Below are positions 1 through 12,245 of a stretch of 64,000 nt of DNA, piece by piece. Both the position numbers and the translations under genes were made by a program. This DNA comes from Capniomyces stellatus (lineage: Eukaryota > Kickxellomycota > Harpellomycetes > Harpellales > Legeriomycetaceae): contig LUVW01000029.1 of assembly GCA_001661515.1 (NCBI GenBank), positions 53,100-117,099 on the forward strand, read 5' to 3'. The number at the start of each line of letters is the position of its first letter. Within the stretch, counting starts at the first letter, position 1. Below the pieces are notes generated by a model. That model was not told the DNA's origin. It made no database searches and saw only the letters and a program-made list of their open reading frames with translations.

Positions 1-655
1 TTTTTTTTTTTTTTTTTTTGGACTTTAGACTTTAGACTCCCCTTTTTGCTGCGAATGAGGAAACAACGCTGGTTCCCAACAAACCAAACCATAATCTATT
101 GAGAAGTAGGCACACTTTTTGTTTATTACCACAAACAGTGTTAGCTCCCCCCTTTTTTGTCAGTGAAGTTATAATTTTTGACTCTTTTTAGCTGATATTG
201 GGTTTCCCAAAGTGGTCAACCGCAAACTGTTTATTTGACTGGTAACAAACTTGCAAAACAACTAAATTTTGTATAGCGCATTAAACGGCCTGCTCGCACT
301 ATTCTGAAAAGAATAAAAAGGTAACAGCGGAATTATAAATATAAAATATAAAGTGCAAAAATAAATATTGAATACAACACAACAAAACGAGACGATTGCA
401 TTCAAAAATTATCATCCTCTTCACACTCCAACCTTAACTGCTATAATTGTAGACTCTTCGGTATGGCCGTTTAGCAGCTGAAATAGCTGAATTGTTTGGA
501 CAATATCACACCAACCAGTCACCGTAATAACCGGTAACATATTTGCATTCTTCTGTTAAACGACTTGGTAAACTTTATTTTAACTTTTTTATTGAAATTG
601 GCTTGGTAACTTTTATAAAGTTCTTTATTCGGAGCTTGTTGGCACATTTTAAATA
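1..655. other. AT-rich intergenic sequence at the left edge
   Basis: The window opens with a run of about 19 T followed by two copies of a short GACTTTA-type motif. I see no reading frame with protein-like character on either strand, and no RNA gene. Confidence 0.5.
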
Positions 656-778
656 GGTTTCAGATATGTCAATGTAAAAAAAAAAAGACTTCAGATATAT
701 CAATAATAATAAAAAGGCTTCAGATATATCAATAATAATAAAAAGGCTTCAGATAAAAATAAAAAAAGGCTTCAGATA
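656..778. repeat. minisatellite, about 30-bp unit
   Basis: Around four and a half tandem copies share the core GGCTTCAGATATATCAATAA followed by an A-rich tail. Copies begin near 656, 688, 716, 745 and 768. The second and third full copies are almost identical and the outer ones have drifted. No coding potential. Confidence 0.85.
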
Positions 779-901
779 GCCTGTAAAACCAAACTAAGAT
801 TAACCAATTGGCACAGAAATTCACCATCAACAGTTCACAATAATTATGGATAATTTGAATTAAGAGTCTCTAAATTTCCAATTTATTGATCTATGAAGAA
901 A

Positions 902-1361
902 TTAAACTTGAACGACCAGATGCTCAGCCTCTTTGGGCACTAATAACCAAGTGCTAGGCCAACTATAGCCTGAGGTGTAAATCAGTTGGACTAGATCACT
1001 CTCCATTGGGGCACTTGGTATATCAGGCACCCTTATAGCTATGGACAAGGAAAACCGACACTCATGGATCACATATAAATATGTAGCTGGTTCTTCAACA
1101 TTAAAATAGTTGAAATAGTTTGGCAAAAAGTTTATCCATCTCATTTTGGCATTGAAAAGGGCCTAAAAAGTCTCATGATTCGTTTCTAAATTAAAAGTCG
1201 GTAGGAATCTCACATAAATGTACTCGAATTCAACTCACCATATCCAGCCTTTTTGTCGTTGTTTTGTCATTTTCTAAAAAAAAACGCAGACATAAACATA
1301 CAATAAGTGCAACTTACATTACCAATGCGGGAAATAGCTCAATAGCTTTAAATAGTGTCAT
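902..1361 (-). CDS. hypothetical 99-residue protein, two exons
   Basis: I do not recognise this protein. The model joins 1323..1361 (13 codons from an ATG, MTLFKAIELFPAL) to 902..1162 across a 160-nt intron with a GTAATG donor and a TTTTTAG acceptor. The phases match and the frame runs to a TAA. The second exon reads like ordinary protein, with mixed hydrophobic and charged stretches such as YLYVIHECRFSLSIAIRVP and a Trp/Pro-rich C-terminus. It has no signal peptide and no clear membrane segment. A further short segment between AG at about 1275 and GT at about 1236 could be an extra exon, but including it breaks the frame. The gene lies just upstream of, and divergent from, the regulator pseudogene. 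The splice logic is real in the sequence; the identity and even the reality of the gene remain uncertain. Confidence 0.4.
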
Positions 1362-1589
1362 AATCCGCAAACAAACATAAACAGAACTAATCGAGTAATA
1401 ATAGAGCGTATCACGTCTACCAGAGCTATTTGTTGGCTTGAATTGGCTTGCTGTACCCTACTTATGATTTGGGAATTTAAAGACCGGCCAGATAGTCGCA
1501 ATAAAATAAAATAAAGACCAGTCAAGTAACATCGTAGGTGTTGAAAATACTGCTGTGTTTTGAATACGTTAGTTGTAACGCCACAATAG

Positions 1590-3090
1590 GATGTCTACAA
1601 TTCTTAGAATATACTTGACAGATATAAACATCGAGTCTGAGAAAACAAAAAGGCTGCAAAGATGAGTTGGACAAAGCCGAGTTTAAACGAACAGTCTGGT
1701 GGATGTTGTTTATATCAAATAGAGATCTCTTTAAGGTTATATCTACTGCATTTATTGTTCCATACGAGAATTGTTCAGATAGGTTCCCAAAAAACGATTT
1801 CCCGTGGTCAAATGGAATAAACGAATTGAGCGCGCCACTTGAACTGGACAGCTCCAATGACCGCTTGCTGAGGAATAATGATAGTAGAAGAATGAACTGG
1901 AGTACGTGTATCTTGAGATGCAAGATAGCCATAGTTAAAAATAAAGTGTGTATCTTTTCTAACAGGTGGTATACGGCTATTAAAAACAATTACAACAGTG
2001 ACTACAAGAATCTTACAAAGCTATTAAAGGAATTAGACATCCTCTTGGGATGCCTAAACAAACATACCAAAGAAAGCATGTACAAGCTATGTTTGTTTGA
2101 AAATGCCAACCAGCTGATGGTTGACTCATTCAACACGCAAGTTATGATTGCGAATCTGTGGTATTACCAGGGTTTAGTCAAGGAGTTTCTGGTTACTTTG
2201 TTCTTGTTAAAGATATCTCAAGTTGAGTACTTGACAAATGTTCCATGGCGAGTGAAGGTATCCAAAGCCAACTAAATTGAAAGCGCTCTACAAATCATAC
2301 AACTTTTGGAGTGGGCATACGAAAACATCCCTGTGTGTAACTGGGATGCAGACATGTTTTTAACATTGAATCAGCTCAGCTTTGTTTTGATAAATGTACA
2401 GTTTATTGACGATCACCCTAAGCTAGAAGCAGTGTCCAGCGGGCTGATTTTTATTGATAGGCTTATACAAAAAAATTGGATTGTTTTTGTCGTTGGGGAG
2501 GGTTTACAATCTGGTGTTAAACTATATGAAACGGCTAAAGGCTTTGAGAAAAATCGAAAACAGCAGTGTCAAAGTAATTTCAGAGATTTTTTGGCAACAT
2601 CGCAATAACAAAAGACGACGCTAATCCGTGGATTGTGCCCAACGGTACATCCTTTTCCAACTTTTTCTGCTGTGCGTTTACAAACCCAGACAAAATAAAA
2701 CACAGCTTGCTGCTAAGAAACTTTATCAGCAATTGCCAACACAAAACCAATGACAGCTGCAGCGTTGAGATGTCCAAAACCGGTGGTGAAAAGGACACAC
2801 TGGTGCTCAAAGACTATATGAGCTCCCCTTCTAATAGCAGCAATAACGACAAAGCCCACGTTTCTTCTCTACAAATCCCAAATCCAGAGTTAAACAAGGT
2901 TTGTGTGGCTGATGCTGCCGTTGATGAGGAATCCGAGTCGTCAAATAACATTTTAGAGTATTTTAGACCAATCTCGATATTGTCCTGTTACAGATTTGTG
3001 AAGCTATCTAGAAACACTGAGTACATTTCAGAGTCTTTGGATCTCATAAGCACTGACAGCGACAACAAGTCTATGCCTGGGTCTTGCTAA
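1590..3090 (+). pseudogene. zinc-cluster regulator pseudogene (fungal_trans region)
   Basis: This is a broken paralogue of the intact regulator at 6512-9337. Matching landmarks appear in order: ILRIYLTD (ILRLHLTD in the intact gene), FKRTVWWML (YKRRIWWMC), EWAYENIPVCNWDADM (EWGLKNIPLQYWDADI) and NPWIVPNGTSFSNFFCCA (NPWIVTKGSSYFNFFCCA). I see three lesions. There is a frameshift between about 1620 and 1667. An in-frame TAA at 2273-2275 falls inside an otherwise collinear stretch. A second frameshift lies near the T-run at about 2586-2591. The counterpart of the first exon, carrying the zinc cluster, was not found upstream, so the copy is also 5'-truncated. After the last shared block the C-terminal region no longer resembles the intact copy. 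Fragments may be transcribed, but no functional regulator is expected. Confidence 0.85.
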
Positions 3091-5091
3091 CTCCTAGTAC
3101 TATATTTGACATACTATTTTTTTTTTGCTGCAAATTTGGCTCTGGCTAATGTCTTTTCCAAAGAAAGGAGATACATTTCTCTGGCAACAATACACTTACT
3201 CATTGTTACTCCTAATCTGGCTAGTACATTTTTTATGTTTTTCGGGTTTGGCATACTATAAAAATTCCAACAACTAAATTCCAACACTAATTTGACATGT
3301 ATTCAAGTTATTCGCAAAGCAGAATTTTTGACTCGAAAATAAACTCGCAGCTTACAGCAAAAACACTAAATTTCTTGCAGTAAAAAAGATGGCTATAAAT
3401 TTCAATGGAAAAAAAAGGATGATGGATTTCAATAACAGAAGGATGATGGAGCTGAGTTTGATACGCTTGAGGTGATAAGTGCATCATATCTAGTATAATC
3501 GATATATTTGAAGTAAACGTAATACCCAGAATAACTTGCCGACAGCCATTAACTAATAGGTCACCTGAACGGACACACTTGGTATTACAAGTCTACTTTA
3601 ATAAAAAAAATAAAAGAGAATCAGTGTATTTTAGCTATTTTAACCAGAAACAGTCGGTTTAATTCTCGGTCAATCACCACAATAAAAACAAAAACAAAAA
3701 CAAAAACAGAAAGTAATTTCAATAATAATAAAAAAACAAAAACAAAAACTCGGTTAATTGGTAAATGCGCTGTGCTTTTTGAATGGACCGATTATTGGCA
3801 TCAAAGTTTCAAAGTCCGATTTCCTGAACTTGATGCCTACTTTATAGTCATAAACATATGTTTTGTAAAGGGGTGAGCTTTTTCATTTCTATACGAGACG
3901 ACTTTAATCAAAAAAAAAAAAACTTGCAAACTGAAGCGTCAAGCCAATTCTGTTGGAACTGAGCCAAACAGGTCGTATCTACGAAACAAGAGAAGCAAAA
4001 GCAAAAGCAAAAGATACGTTTGTCTTTGTATACAAATTGAATAATCCCGAATTGTAATTTGGTGCAACTACACAAGTTACAGATGAAATTATGCCTTATT
4101 TACTAAACAGGAGTTGTTTTTATGTGCAAAGCCGCTCCTCACTGACCAACAATCAACTTTTTATATATCCTGTTTGGAACAGCGGGAGTTTTTAAAAGAA
4201 AAGCCCTCACTTTGAAAAAAGAGCGAGAAAATACGAGTTAGGAAAACATTCAACAGCGATTCTTAATTAGGGGTTTCTTTTTAAATTATAGGCCTGATTG
4301 GTGGTTTTCTCATTTCACACCATCTACTCTAGGCTACCATCAGCTAAAACCCTTATACTTCTGCTTTGCTTTCTTTGTGAATACATCTAAAGATAGATGT
4401 CAGGTCGCGACACAATGTTATTGGGCTAAACTGTGTTTTTTTTAGTTCTCCGTAAAAGCAGCTATTAAATCAAGTACGCATGTTATATAATTGGCATAGC
4501 TACTTGACACTACTAGCGATTTTTGAAGAGCCAACTAAAATACGATGAAAACGTCACGTAGAACCTGAACATGGACTAAAGTATGCTTTTTTTTGAGCTC
4601 GTGGGCCAATACGGCATGTTATCAAAGAAATGAGAAGGTTCGTTGTTATCAGGAGTTCGACATCAACTGGGTAAATTGGCGAGAAATTCATGATTTTTAT
4701 CGGAAAGCCGTTCACGTCATCAAAAATGTATAGCTAGTGGTTGAATTTCCCAGAAAAAAAGGTATTTTTCTATCATTCCAACAAGGTACTTGCCAAATAA
4801 AATCTAGAAATTTATATAATTTTGCACGTTTTTTGTAGCAAGTGAAATTTGAATTTATTTAGCAATTTATTTTGCTTTAAATTCGCTTTTGTCACACTAG
4901 ATTCTTCGTTTCAATATTCAATTCTTCGTTTCTCAAAACAGGTTCGATTATTTACTATTCAAAGTGAACCTGGATGTATTTCATAGTATTTTCTTATAAC
5001 TTTAATCTAAGCACTGATGTCATCACCCAAGGCCATTTACGTTAATTTAAACAACGTAGGGCTTGTTTGATATCAACGTAAAACTAGTGAA
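3091..5091. other. AT-rich spacer without recognisable genes
   Basis: Frequent poly-A/T runs and short A-rich simple repeats occur, for example AAAACA and AAAGCA iterations near 3685-3750 and 3990-4010. No protein-like frame or RNA gene could be supported. Confidence 0.5.
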
Positions 5092-5356
5092 CTAAGCCAT
5101 ACTACAATCAGACTGCCAAGTCGGCTGTCCAGCCATTAACAAAACTTGTTGCTCTCGTTTCTCCAGTAGTTTCGGTTGTTTATCCTGGATCTGTTGTTGA
5201 TATACTAGTCAAAATTGTAAAGGTTGAACAAACGCAGTTACCTCTCCAAACGTAAAGCATAACCAGACATTGCACATAGATGGAACTTGTGTATCTCGGC
5301 CAAACGAGGCTTATAACGCTGCCGCATTATACAATTTGACGGTAACTAAAAACTAA
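5092..5356 (+). pseudogene. decayed coding relic, two overlapping frames
   Basis: In the middle of an AT desert, two plus-strand frames have clearly protein-like composition. The first contains AKSAVQPLTKLVALVSPVV and runs to a TAA at 5253. The second, shifted by one base, continues with HIDGTCVSRPNEAYNAAALY and ends at a TAA at 5354. The local base composition is less AT-rich than its surroundings, as expected of former coding DNA. A single frameshift would join the two. No start codon or complete exon could be assigned. The Val-rich segment followed by a Cys-containing, Asn/Ala-rich segment recalls secreted proteins, but I cannot name a family. Confidence 0.35.
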
Positions 5357-5614
5357 CACTGATTTACAATTACAAAAAACCAAAGACCTATCTTATTGTT
5401 AATAAAAAAACCGAAGGCCTATCAGACATAATCAGGATTATATAAGCAAAAAAAACATACGATATCTACCTGGAGTTTTGGAATAAAATGTTTTGATGTC
5501 CGAGGATGTTCTTTTTTAAATACACTGAGACCTATTGGCGCCTAAAATGCTCTACCTGGCCAAAATAGGCCATCAACTCGATAGTTTAATGTTCTGAAAA
5601 CCTTTTGACATTTA

Positions 5615-5673
5615 CAGTTATTATTTATTTGCTGATATTGGCATTCGCAGTTATTATTTATTTGCTGATATTG
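5615..5673. repeat. direct repeat, 26 bp, period 33
   Basis: The 26-bp sequence at 5615-5640 recurs exactly at 5648-5673 with a 7-nt spacer. Only two copies are present. A short open frame over it without an ATG (IIYLLIL repeated) is a by-product of the repeat. Confidence 0.75.
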
Positions 5674-5799
5674 ATATCTGCAGTTTCAATATATTTTTAC
5701 AATAAAAGCAAAGCAATGCGAACACTCGTAGCATTACTCCAAACTAGGGCCAGGACGCTCTTGTTGGGACTAAAACAAATGCTAGATCAAGAATGCTGA

Positions 5800-6511
5800 T
5801 TTAATCAATCTAATTTTTGCAATAGACTACTTTGGTATTAGAAAGCACAAATTGATTTCACAAAACAGAGTTGACGGGGGGTTTACTTTGGCAAATGTTA
5901 AAGGCTTGATATCTTTTTGTTGCGACAAAAGACAACACTTTTTACCTTTTTTTTATACATTACATTTAAAAGCAACAACTACAATGTTCCACTCTTTTAC
6001 TTATTTGGGGATTTGTTCAAAGTAGTGGTGCAAATTAAATGATGATATTGAGGATAGGTTGTTGCACCTGGATGTTATAGATCAAATATTAGCCTGTGTT
6101 TCTATATTTAAACCAATAACAGAATAATTATGTAAAGCAAGTAAATAAACTTAATTCAAATCTACATCGAAATCAAAAAGGCAAAGCAAAACTAGGCAAC
6201 TTGGTAATTATTAGCACAGTTCAAAAAATAGAAGAATGTGTTAATATAAATCTAAACTAAAAGCAACCAGCCAACTTTTGTTTAGCGAGAAAGTAATAGA
6301 CAAAAGTAAATTATTCACAAAGTGCCCATTGGCCTTTATATTAAATTGGCCAACTATCCCTAACAGTGCTGAAACCCCAGCGCGCATATTAAATACCCTT
6401 GCTCAGCAGCATATCAAAGAACAAACGAGAATAAAATATCTTTAGGTGCGCTTGAAAGCCTACATTCAGCTAAATGCCAGTCAACGTATAATAGAAGTAT
6501 ATATCCAAATC
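5800..6511. other. upstream region of the intact regulator
   Basis: No gene is seen. A TTTAG at about 6441-6445 just before the open frame could be a 3' splice site if an untranslated or short first exon exists. The model used here starts at the ATG at 6512. Confidence 0.4.
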
Positions 6512-9337
6512 ATGAGACATAAAGTAACACAATGTAATGTATGCACTAGCAAAAGCAATTTGGATAGCAACAATGTTAGCTGCAGCAATTGTATCGATAA
6601 GAATTACGGCAAAGGGAAATTTAAGATAAATAGATCGGAAGGCGCTAACAACAGTCGATCGTCCTCAAACAATGTGGATGCTATATTGGACAATATAAAT
6701 GACAAAGCTGGTGCGATTATAAAAACCATGGAAAGAAATACCAAACCAAGCCTTGGCGATGCAAACGTGAGCAGGAAGAAACCCAAATTAACCCAAAAAA
6801 AGACAGAAGGCACGTTCGGTGATAGGAATGAAAGCGGGAAAAACTACAACATAGATTTGGACGAAAACTTAAATCTAAGCTCAACTATCCTTATGAACAT
6901 AATAGACAATATACTTCCCAAGTTGGTCGTTATGTATCCTGCAATGATGATTCCTGTTAGGATTCCGCAGCTAGTGGATAACATCAAAAACGGTGCTTTG
7001 CCCAAATACCTTTTCTATGTCATTATTGCACTATGCGCAAGCGTTGATGATAAGGGTGAATTCAACAGGGTGTTAACAAAGTCAAAAATCGAGAGCATGA
7101 TTATATACGCGATGGAGGAAATGAACAAGTTAGTAGACACGCCGGACTTGAACTATATCTGGGGTCGTATGGTTGTAGGGCATTACTATGCAAAAGTTGG
7201 CCTGGGCCATAAAACGCTCCTCCAAATAGGTTAGTACTTTGACCGATTATATAATGTAATGAATATGTGTGTGTACATACCAGACGTCTTAGTAATTGTG
7301 TGTGTGTGTGTGTTTTTTTTTTTGAAAAAAGAGAAGGTTTTCATTCGCATGTGTCTTAACTGATATAATTACACTTTCTTTATGTTGCTTATTTTTTACT
7401 TGCACCTGCGATTACAATTACCTTTGGAACTATCTTTGCCGCGAATCCCGACTTTCAGAATTAGCCTATAGGTAAAGCCTTGGTATAGTTAAAAGTTTTG
7501 ATATAATAAAATGCATTGATCTACTTTACGCATATTCCAAACGTAGAGGTATTATTATTATTATTATTATTATTACTGTAACAAATCCCAACAGCATCAA
7601 AGACCAAGCATCGGAAACTTAAATATTATAAAAACGTGGTTTTATAGTGCTGCAGCGATTTTAAGACTGCACTTGACAGACCAGGACAACAAACGCCGGA
7701 AAGGCATTATAGATACAGAGTATTACATAAAGCAGGAGTATAAACGAAGGATATGGTGGATGTGTTTTGTCACAAACGTAAACCTTATAAGAGCTTTATC
7801 GTATCTGCCGTTTATCTCAATTAGAGACCTAAAAGTGAAATTTCCATCCAATGACTATCTATGGTTAAATGGACTGGACTTTCCGGAACAGCTTGATGAG
7901 GATGGTATAAGCGGCGGCAGCACCAGCATTCTGCGAACTGATGACAGCAGAGAGTTTAACTCAGACACATTTTGGCTGAGATGCAAGCTGTCGCTTCTGG
8001 CTTATAGCATTTGTGTTTTCTCCAATAGACGCCATCTGACAATCAATAGCGACAAGACGGGAGACTACAAAAAACTTCTGAGTCTGATAAAAGAATTGAA
8101 AATATACTCTCAGACCTTGAACAAACATTCCAATAGACACTTGAAACAGCTGCACCTGATTGGGCGGTCGTATGGTTTGGTATTTGACACGCCGTACGCC
8201 AAGCATGCTATATTTAGCTATTTCTACATGCAGCTTATGGTCAGGGAGCTCAGTATCATTTTGAGCATATCCGAAATAGCACATATAACCAAAGCGGATA
8301 ACATTCCCATGAGAATAAAAAACGCAAAAACCGCAGGCATAGAGAGCTCCCTTCAGGCCGCAAATCTTGTCGAGTGGGGACTTAAAAACATTCCACTGCA
8401 GTACTGGGATGCGGATATTTTGACAACATTTGATAGGTTTGGTACTATTCTGATAAACTCCTCATTCATTATAGACCACCCCCAACTGGCTCAGATAAAC
8501 AGAGGGTATGATTTAGTAAAGAGGGCACTGCTCAACATGGGTACTGCTATTGCGATTGCAAAAGTCTATCTGGACCAATTTGAGCAGCTTATTAAAGTAA
8601 AAACGTACTGCCACGCCAAAAACTCCCGCTTTAAAAACAAGCCGTACTTTATCATGGACATCTCACTTACTCGCAAGGACTTGAATCCTTGGATTGTCAC
8701 GAAGGGGTCTTCGTATTTTAATTTCTTCTGCTGCGCCATCACCAGCCCCAAGCTGATATACAAAAGTCTGTTGTTGGACTACTACTTTGGCCAGGATACC
8801 TCTGACTCTGACGAGAGCGTTAACTCGAAATTCAACCAAGCTATAGAAAACACAGACCACCTAATCACTCTGAATTATGAAGACAAGTACGAACCTTCCA
8901 AGGAAAATCTTCTCAATAAAAGCACACGGCCAAAGACCGTCAAAAACACGAGCCTTCTAGACAACTCCAACAGCAGCTCTGACCCAACCAGCGACGATAG
9001 TCTATCGTCAGCGCCAGTATCAATCGCCTATGCATACGGAAAGTTTGCTGACATTGACACCTTTCTCTTAGACTTTCTTAGGCTGGTAGCTTCTGACAGC
9101 AACAACAGACCCCTGTATACCTCAAACAACCAAATCGACACCCTCCACATCATTGACGATCAAGGTCTGATCCAGGCTGCGGGGATGGCGTATTATTACG
9201 AGCCATTGGTCGGTACCTCCAGCCCTGCCTCTACCAGTAGCTGTCTGCAAACGAAAACGGAGTTGAATCGCAAACCACGGAGCAATAACAATACTCAATT
9301 GCCTTTCCAGAGAATGTTTGATGACATGGACTTTTAA
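6512..9337 (+). CDS. zinc-cluster family transcription regulator with degenerate zinc motif
   Basis: The model joins 6512..7229 and 7656..9337 (799 residues) across a 426-nt intron, with donor GTTAGT and acceptor CTGCAG. The joined codon keeps the frame and restores LLQIAILRLHLTDQ, the conserved stretch also found in the pseudogene. The second exon holds the fungal_trans middle homology region: RRIWWMCF near residue 265, then NPWIV and FNFFCCA further on. The N-terminus has the layout of a Zn2Cys6 cluster, but only four cysteines are present (C8, C11, C24, C27). The third and sixth positions hold Asp and Lys/Gly. The C-terminus is Ser/Asn-rich. Such proteins normally regulate transcription in the nucleus; the target is unknown. 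The intron carries a TG run, poly-T and an ATT repeat. The start is the ATG just before the cluster, the usual place in this family. Confidence 0.82.
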
Positions 9338-9620
9338 TATTTACTCTATTAACGCTACTAACCCATCCGTATTTATACATTAACTTGTTCATTGCTACCA
9401 TACACACAAATAAATAAATATATATATCACTATTCTTTTCCACCATTATCATCATTTTTCTTTTTTTTTTCTTTTGCTTTTGCCGTTGGTAAATATTGGT
9501 GTGTAAAAACTTCAGTATAAAAGTATTTATCAATATGTATATTGTTAAAGTACTCTTGAATAGCTATGAACAACGCTGGTCCGCTTTTTTTTAAAAAAAA
9601 ATTGTAAACTATTTTCACAG

Positions 9621-10033
9621 AGTATCCAAAACACTGCCTTTGCAACTAGTTTACCAACCAGGGTTTGTATTGCTGGACTAAATAAGACTTGGAACAGCCA
9701 GTACAATGGACAATAAGATCTATCCAGAGCCATATATATATATTTTAAAAGGTATTTTCATCAGCACTAGTCGCCCCATATCTAGAAAAGAGACAATGAT
9801 ATATCGACTGATCTTTACGAGCTACAGGGTTGTTAACAAAGCCAGCACCGGATCAAAGCCTGGGCTATACCAAATTTCAGTACGCTCATCATCGGATTGT
9901 TTATAATGCAGCTTTACGTGTTGTTGGTATAATCTGTACTTGTGCATTCCTAATATCATTGAGAACGCGTTGGATATTTGGCTCTGTATACCAAAAGAAT
10001 GTACAAGCGTTTGCTAAATTTGCAAAGGCGTAA
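9621..10033 (+). pseudogene. possible gene remnant
   Basis: Two plus-strand segments preceded by acceptor-like sites read like protein. The first is 9621..9716 after TTTTCACAG, 31 codons including TRVCIAGLNKTWNSQYNGQ and then TAA. The second is 9828..10033 after GAGCTACAG, a hydrophobic segment (VVGIICTCAFLISL) followed by a basic tail and TAA. They are in different frames and each ends in a stop, so no single gene model joins them. I read the stretch as remains of one or two genes. Chance open frames are the alternative. Confidence 0.22.
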
Positions 10034-12245
10034 AAAAGGTATAATAAGCCTGTTTTTTTCACAACTCTGATTTCTAGTAATTGGCAATATTGATTAAACG
10101 CGACACTTTTTTCCAGCGTGATTGTTTATGGCTAAAGGGGCTTTGTTGGTTTTGACTGGTGTCAGCTTAATGAATAATGACGCTAATATACAAAGTTTTA
10201 GATAATTCTAGTAGAATAGGATGTGAAAATCGAGAGACGATTACTAAATCCATAACAGGCCTGCTGCATTCTAATAGGAGGCGTTTTAAATAATGCTTCA
10301 TAACGGTTTAATGAAATCTGCAATTTGACCAACCCCAAAGCAAATGTAGACTAGACCCGTGTAAATATAGTTTTTTTTATATTGAAATTATATAATGTTT
10401 TTTTTGAAATTTAAGGTTTTTGGAAAACGAGCAGCTAGTAAAGGCGCCAAAAGTTTAGTTTTCTATTATTACTGCCATCATACTGTAAGCTTAACAATTG
10501 AAACACTGATACCTTGATGTCGAATTTAAAATATTGGCGCCGCATTCGCTGATAAAAGACATGCGAATAAGAGCTACTCGTTTTTCGCAAATGCCAAAGA
10601 CATCTTGTTGCTAGATTGAGCATGTGGCTCCTTCAACGATGCTTTTAATAATTTTTCAATGTATTTAAATAGTTTTCTGTGCTAGTTATTTTTGTCAGTT
10701 ATTATTTGCAAATATATATATATATTTTTTTTTTGGAAAAGTTAGGGCTGGAGTGTCTCATTTGTAAACTCATCATTTTTTGAGTTAAACAGAATACTCA
10801 TATGAATAAAGATGTTTGGATTTACATGATTATAAAACATCTACACAAGGTGGAAATGGATGGCCAACATGTCTCGTGCAACAAGAGCTGAGGATGAGAT
10901 GATTGTCGTTATTTTAATTATAGAATCTACTGTTATTTTTTTCCTTCAATTATTCCTTTCTTAATGGTCAATGAATAGAGCTGCTTCAAGTGATCCTTTT
11001 TTTATTAATGTTGTAAGTTGGGTATATATATATTTTTTTTATTGCAAATTCCAACTTTTACTTTTATTCTCAAATTAAATGGGAACGGGAATAGAAATGG
11101 GCAATAAGCGAAATTCTAGCAAACATCCAATAAACATTTTAGTGTCGGTTTGCTCGACACTGTTTTCTTTGCTTGGTTTAAATTAACCAAAAAACACAGC
11201 AATAAACTTGCCAATAAAAAAAATAGTCTCTAGTTTAATTGGGATAATTTAGTATCAAATAAATAAATTAATTGAAAAAAATAAATCAATCTCTTTGTTC
11301 TTTAAACACGAAAATCCTCTGACCAAAAAACTTTAATTTATACTCATTAAACGTTTATGTGAAAGTTTGCAAGCTCAAAAAGGTCAATGGTTTTACTAAC
11401 TCATTAATTGAATAGTCACAACCAATTTGTTTAAACTTTTCTTTTAATAGTAATTTACACCTATTTATAGTAATTAATTAATGATATTTAGAACAGATCT
11501 AATGATAGGAAGGAGTGGTCTGGCTGTGAAATGCTGAATAAAGCTGAGCTACCAACTAATAATACCTTGCAATAAAAGTGAAAAGTGAATACCAATAAAA
11601 CTACATGGCGGAATTTTCACGAGTATTTTTTTTTATTTGTTGAAAAAAAAAGGAAAAAAAAAAGTTGTAAGCGATCAAAACTAATTGACTAGCGGATTCA
11701 ATAAGTAAACAAGGACTAACATGGATTACAGTACTGGAACTGTCAACATTTACTTGATTAATGTTGAGCGAAAGCCACTTTTATTCGCTTTTAGCTAATC
11801 CTGGAAAGAAGAAAAAAAAATAACAGACGAGAAAGTCGGTTAAAACAACTGGGCTTTTCTTTTTTTGTTTTGTTTCAACGTCAAAGAAAGTTTATATATT
11901 TTTTTCCTATCGAGTTTTATAATTTTGGCGTGCAGGTATTCCGGTCCTTTTTTGAAACATCGTGGGGTTGGTATTTCTTTTTCATCCAACTGCAGCTTAA
12001 ATAATGAATACAACTTTTCATTAGCATTGTATTACAAACAAAAACAGTGAAGAGTAAAAGAAAAAGAAAAGAGAACAAGAGGTGTGTGAAGAGAGAAAAG
12101 AAGCAGTGGGAAAAGAAATACACAAAACAAATGGCGATATTGAACCTAGGTTTATAGATAATAAAAAAAGGGTACCTGTGTCAGAAGCTTAAAATAGCAT
12201 TGATAGCAATAGCAAAGACACTTGCAACCACAAACACTAGCGTTG
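10034..12245. other. gene-free AT-rich spacer
   Basis: AT dinucleotide runs occur at about 10712-10725 and 11022-11035, with many poly-A/T tracts. No coding sequence is seen until the KIAA0930-like gene. Confidence 0.5.

Noticed and set aside
2250..2285. a very short intron removing the in-frame TAA of the regulator pseudogene, or TAA read as sense
   Set aside because: Residues on both sides of the stop stay collinear with the intact paralogue, so nothing is spliced out. The other genes end normally with TAA, TAG or TGA.
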